The notes beneath the pieces were generated by a model. That model worked only from the letters and a program-made list of their open reading frames with translations. It did not search any database and had not been told where the DNA came from. Positions 61,303 through 64,000 of a stretch of 64,000 bases of DNA are shown in pieces. Source of the DNA: Dinoroseobacter sp049800835 (GTDB taxonomy: Bacteria > Pseudomonadota > Alphaproteobacteria > Rhodobacterales > Rhodobacteraceae); contig NZ_JBNAFU010000001.1 of the NCBI RefSeq assembly GCF_049800835.1, forward strand, positions 1,116,001 through 1,180,000, read 5' to 3'. Position 1 is the stretch's first letter; every line of letters starts with the position of its first letter. The position numbers and the translations under genes were made by a program.

Positions 61303-61977
61303 TTAGTGAGCAGCCGACAGGCCTACCGTCAAGGTCTCGGCCGCGGCCTTGTAGCTTTCGGGCGTACCGGCAAGCTGCGCTGCCGCGCGCCATGCGATAC
61401 TGTCGGCCAATGGTGCGCCGGATTCGGTGTAAACCTCGGCTGCGATGGCTTCGAGTTCGGCCTTCATCGCCGCCTCGTCCGCAACGGTACCGGATTCCAG
61501 CTCGTCCCGCATCGCCTTCAGGCGGTCCTGATAATCATCCAGAGCACCTTCGCCGGGCCGTGTTTCCACGTAAAGGCGGATTGCCCATGCCGCTTCCTGG
61601 CCCAGCAATTCGCCAAAGGCTGGCATCTTGGTGATGCCGTTCTGGGTGTAACCGTAGATATAGCGTTCCATGAACCACTCATCGCCGTACTCTTCGGCTT
61701 CGAGGTAGCGCAAGTCCGGCGCCAGCCCGCCCGAAACGGCGCCAAGGCCGTGGCAGCGTGCGCAGTTCTGGTTGTAGCCCGAAGACCCGATATCAATCGC
61801 CGCTTTCCACAGTTCGGGGTCAAGTTCGCGGTACGGGTTCTCGGTCAGCCACTCTTCGCCCACATCGGGCAGAGCGTCTGTGTTCACCGGTTGTGGTGCG
61901 ACATCCCCATGCGCATGCGCCATGGTGGCGGCAGCGATGGCAAAGGCAGCGAGTAAATTCGTATTGGCAATAGTCAT
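61303..61977 (-). CDS. Cytochrome c-550 PedF
   Basis: A 224-residue periplasmic cytochrome that takes electrons from PQQ-dependent alcohol dehydrogenases. The signal peptide ends near MAHAHGD (about residue 24). NPYRELDPELWKAAIDIGSS and NQNCARCHGLGA supply the heme CxxCH. TKMPAFGELLGQEAAWAIRLY contains the Met ligand. It has about 85 extra residues at the C-terminus, mostly helical and acidic, beyond the usual PedF end. It lies about 75 bases upstream of the XoxJ-like gene. Confidence 0.88.
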   Translation of the reverse strand: MTIANTNLLAAFAIAAATMAHAHGDVAPQPVNTDALPDVGEEWLTENPYRELDPELWKAAIDIGSSGYNQNCARCHGLGAVSGGLAPDLRYLEAEEYGDEWFMERYIYGYTQNGITKMPAFGELLGQEAAWAIRLYVETRPGEGALDDYQDRLKAMRDELESGTVADEAAMKAELEAIAAEVYTESGAPLADSIAWRAAAQLAGTPESYKAAAETLTVGLSAAH

Positions 61978-62161
61978 CGGGCGGCTCCCATCCATGGTCC
62001 TCGTTGCAGTCCTTGTAGCGACTTGTTTGCATCCGCAGAATTCGACTTTGGTTTGAGGGGTCGCAGGTGCCCGCGCGACGCGGTCCAAAACCCTTATCCT
62101 AAAGTCTCATTTCGACTCGCCCGTGCCCCGATAAACTGCCTGAAAAAGTGGGAGGTTTCAG

Positions 62162-63331
62162 ATGCGTGGCCGGATCGGTCTTGTTCTTTTTTGCGTTGCG
62201 ATTTCGGTGGGAACCGGACCTGCGAACGCCGCAGAGGTGCTTCTTCACTACCTCAAGAGAGACATCCCGCCGCCGCCCACACTCTCCAACCTCGATCCGA
62301 TTCCCGAAGATCTCGGCCTCGCCGGCGCGCGGGTGGCGATCGATGACAACACCACGACCGGTCGGTTTCTCGGACATACCTACACCTTGGCCGAAACGGT
62401 CGTCCCGGAAGAAGGTGATCTTCTGGACGCAGCCCGCGCCGCACTTGGCACCACCCCCTTCCTGATCCTCGATGCACCTGCAGCAGACATGCTGGCCATT
62501 GCCGACCTGCCCGAAGCGCAGGACGCCATTCTGTTCAACACTTCCGAAGGGGCGCGTGATCTGCGCGACGACGAGTGCCGCGCTAACCTGCTGCATACCA
62601 AGCCCTCGGACGCCATGAGAACCGATGCGCTCGCCCAGATGTTCGTCAGCAAACGCTGGACCGATCTGGTGATGATCACGGGCAGCTACCCCGCAGACAA
62701 GGCCTACGCGGATGCCATGCGTGCCTCGCTCGCCAAATTCGGACTTAAGCTCAAGGCCGAAAAGACGTGGGAATTCGGAGCCGATATGCGGCGCAACGCG
62801 GCACAGGAGGTGCCGCTCTTCACTCAGGATTTCGGTGACTACGACGCCTTGATCGTCGCTGATGAAACCAACGATTTCGGGCGCTACATTCAATACAACA
62901 CATGGCGCCCCCGCCCGGTGGCAGGCTCCGAAGGGCTGAGCCCGCAGACCTGGGCCCCGGTGGTCGAACAATGGGGTGCGGCGCAATTGCAATCGCGCTT
63001 TACCGAAACCACCGGGCGGGACATGAAACCGCGCGACTACGCGGCGTGGGCCGCCGGACGCGTAATCGGCGAGGCCGTCACGCGAACCAATACGGCAGAT
63101 CCCGCGACCTTGCGCGACTACATATTGTCCGACCAGTTCGAACTGGCCGGGTTCAAGGGCCGTCCTCTGACCTTCCGTGCGTGGAACGGTCAGATGCGTC
63201 AGCCGATCCCCATCGTGCATCCGCGCGCGCTGGTCGCACAAGCGCCGCTGGAGGGGTTCCTGCACCAGACCACGGAACTTGACACACTGGGGATCGACGC
63301 CCCGGAAAGCACCTGCACCGCGTTCGACTGA
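62162..63331 (+). CDS. PQQ-associated ABC transporter binding protein
   Basis: A 389-residue exported protein with a signal peptide (residues 1-23, TGPANAAE). LGLAGARVAIDDNTTTGRFL and ADMLAIADLPEAQDAILFN match the branched-chain-type periplasmic binding protein of the PQQ-dependent catabolism cluster. RADECRANLL-type residues are in DDECRANLLHTKPS. GGAGG lies 7 bases before the ATG. It is divergent from pedF and followed by the beta-propeller protein. Substrate: a small organic molecule linked to alcohol catabolism, not defined. Confidence 0.88.
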   Translation: MRGRIGLVLFCVAISVGTGPANAAEVLLHYLKRDIPPPPTLSNLDPIPEDLGLAGARVAIDDNTTTGRFLGHTYTLAETVVPEEGDLLDAARAALGTTPFLILDAPAADMLAIADLPEAQDAILFNTSEGARDLRDDECRANLLHTKPSDAMRTDALAQMFVSKRWTDLVMITGSYPADKAYADAMRASLAKFGLKLKAEKTWEFGADMRRNAAQEVPLFTQDFGDYDALIVADETNDFGRYIQYNTWRPRPVAGSEGLSPQTWAPVVEQWGAAQLQSRFTETTGRDMKPRDYAAWAAGRVIGEAVTRTNTADPATLRDYILSDQFELAGFKGRPLTFRAWNGQMRQPIPIVHPRALVAQAPLEGFLHQTTELDTLGIDAPESTCTAFD

Positions 63332-63416
63332 ACACCATTCAAGTCCAGAAAATCCTCTGCGGGGCACGGGAGGCAGACAGCCCCTGCGCCACCTTGGAAC
63401 AGACCGGAGACTAGCC

Positions 63417-64000
63417 ATGAAATGTCCACTTATCGCCCCAGCGCTGGCACTGCTGCTCAGCACACCCGCTTTCGCCTCCATGGGCGAGATCTGGGTGTCG
63501 AACGAGAAGGACGACACGGTCAGCGTGATCGACATCGAAACGCTTGAAGTCGTGCGCACGATCGAAACCGGTGAGCGGCCGCGCGGGATCACCTTCTCCA
63601 AGGATTTCACGACGCTTTACATCTGTGCCTCCGACAGCGACTCGGTTCAGGTCATGAACCCTGACACCGGCGAGATCCTGCACGACCTGCCCTCCGGCGA
63701 GGACCCCGAACAGTTCGTGCTGCACCCCAATGACCGCCACCTCTACATTGCCAACGAGGACGACGCGATCACTACCGTGGTGGATACCGAAACCCGCACC
63801 GTGATTGCCCAGATCGACGTCGGGATCGAGCCTGAGGGGATGGCCGTTTCGCCCGACGGAAAGATCGCGATCACGACCTCCGAGACGACCAACATGGCTC
63901 ATTGGATTGACACGGAAACACAGGAACTGTTCGCCAACACACTGGTGGACAGCCGCCCACGCCACGCCGAGTTCCGCGCCGAGGGCACAGAACTTTGGGT
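63417..64000 (+). CDS. PQQ-associated beta-propeller (YVTN) protein, partial
   Basis: A frame open to the window's right edge, with 194 codons visible. It starts MKCPLIAPALALLLSTPAFA (Sec signal), then repeats of the YVTN/NHL type: EIWVSNEKDDTVSVIDIE, RPRGITFSKDFTTLYI and EGMAVSPDGKIAITTSE, each a blade of a beta-propeller. These match the beta-propeller protein of PQQ-dependent catabolism clusters. GGAG lies 9 bases before the ATG. The C-terminus is missing. Confidence 0.88.
   Translation, partial: MKCPLIAPALALLLSTPAFASMGEIWVSNEKDDTVSVIDIETLEVVRTIETGERPRGITFSKDFTTLYICASDSDSVQVMNPDTGEILHDLPSGEDPEQFVLHPNDRHLYIANEDDAITTVVDTETRTVIAQIDVGIEPEGMAVSPDGKIAITTSETTNMAHWIDTETQELFANTLVDSRPRHAEFRAEGTELW

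Noticed and set aside
1..64000. tRNA, rRNA, CRISPR or insertion sequence
   Set aside because: I looked for T-loop signatures, repeat arrays and transposase motifs by eye and saw none. A tRNAscan or Infernal run could overturn this.

Overview
The window is a high-GC chromosomal segment, about 62-65% G+C in the stretches I checked by eye. It comes from an alphaproteobacterium of the Rhodobacteraceae (Roseobacter/Rhodobacter group). The marker genes are GcrA, an RpoH type I sigma factor beside an RluD-type pseudouridine synthase, DUF6476, DUF6455 and DUF1467 proteins, bchE-bchJ of bacteriochlorophyll synthesis, and an Lrp-trxB divergent pair. bchE points to an aerobic anoxygenic phototroph or a close relative. 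I see no rRNA, tRNA, CRISPR array, insertion sequence or prophage, and no gene-free stretch longer than 300 bases.

Layout. 1-1.4 kb: a nitroreductase fragment with a striking tandem operator, then a copper-handling pair ending in a PCu(A)C chaperone. 1.4-5 kb: a tightly overlapping DNA-repair operon of MBL-fold exonuclease, alpha/beta esterase and ATP-dependent ligase. 5-12 kb: oligoendopeptidase F and small envelope or lipoprotein genes, a double CDGSH protein and a Gfo/Idh/MocA oxidoreductase behind a LacI-type operator. 12-16 kb: rpoH, an unexpected low-GC orphan gene, and rluD. 16-27 kb: sirtuin, LMW phosphatase, ABC-2 permease, gcrA, a VPLPA-CTERM protein, rimO, cutA, two DUF6455 paralogues with FNR-like sites, an M48 protease, a nitroreductase and a TPR regulator. 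27-32 kb: arylsulfatase with a coupled small protein, a substrate-binding protein, methylmalonyl-CoA epimerase and an orphan response regulator. 32-37 kb: aspS carrying an unusual insertion, then bchJ and bchE behind overlapping PpsR and FnrL sites. 37-49 kb: carB, two DUF2726 membrane proteins, tdk, a hydroxyacid dehydrogenase, csaA, proC, ybjN, ubiK, lgt, a MidA-like methyltransferase and pgeF. 50-55.7 kb: a 49-residue small protein, a degenerate Hint protein, lrp, trxB and an open frame joining a MarR domain to ATP sulfurylase/APS kinase.

55.9-64 kb is a metabolic island on two divergent strands. One strand holds a cytochrome c-550 PedF homologue, a XoxJ-like periplasmic binding protein and a form II CO-dehydrogenase-like molybdenum hydroxylase (coxG, S, L, M order). 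The other holds a PQQ-catabolism-associated ABC binding protein and a beta-propeller protein cut by the window end. Together they suggest periplasmic PQQ-dependent alcohol oxidation, possibly coupled to a molybdenum aldehyde or CO-type oxidase.

Most of the window is ordinary core chromosome. The items that stand out are the orphan gene between rpoH and rluD, the MarR-sulfurylase-kinase open frame, the low-GC insertion in AspRS, the FNR-like sites ahead of both DUF6455 genes, and the pairing of form II CODH with PQQ accessory genes.
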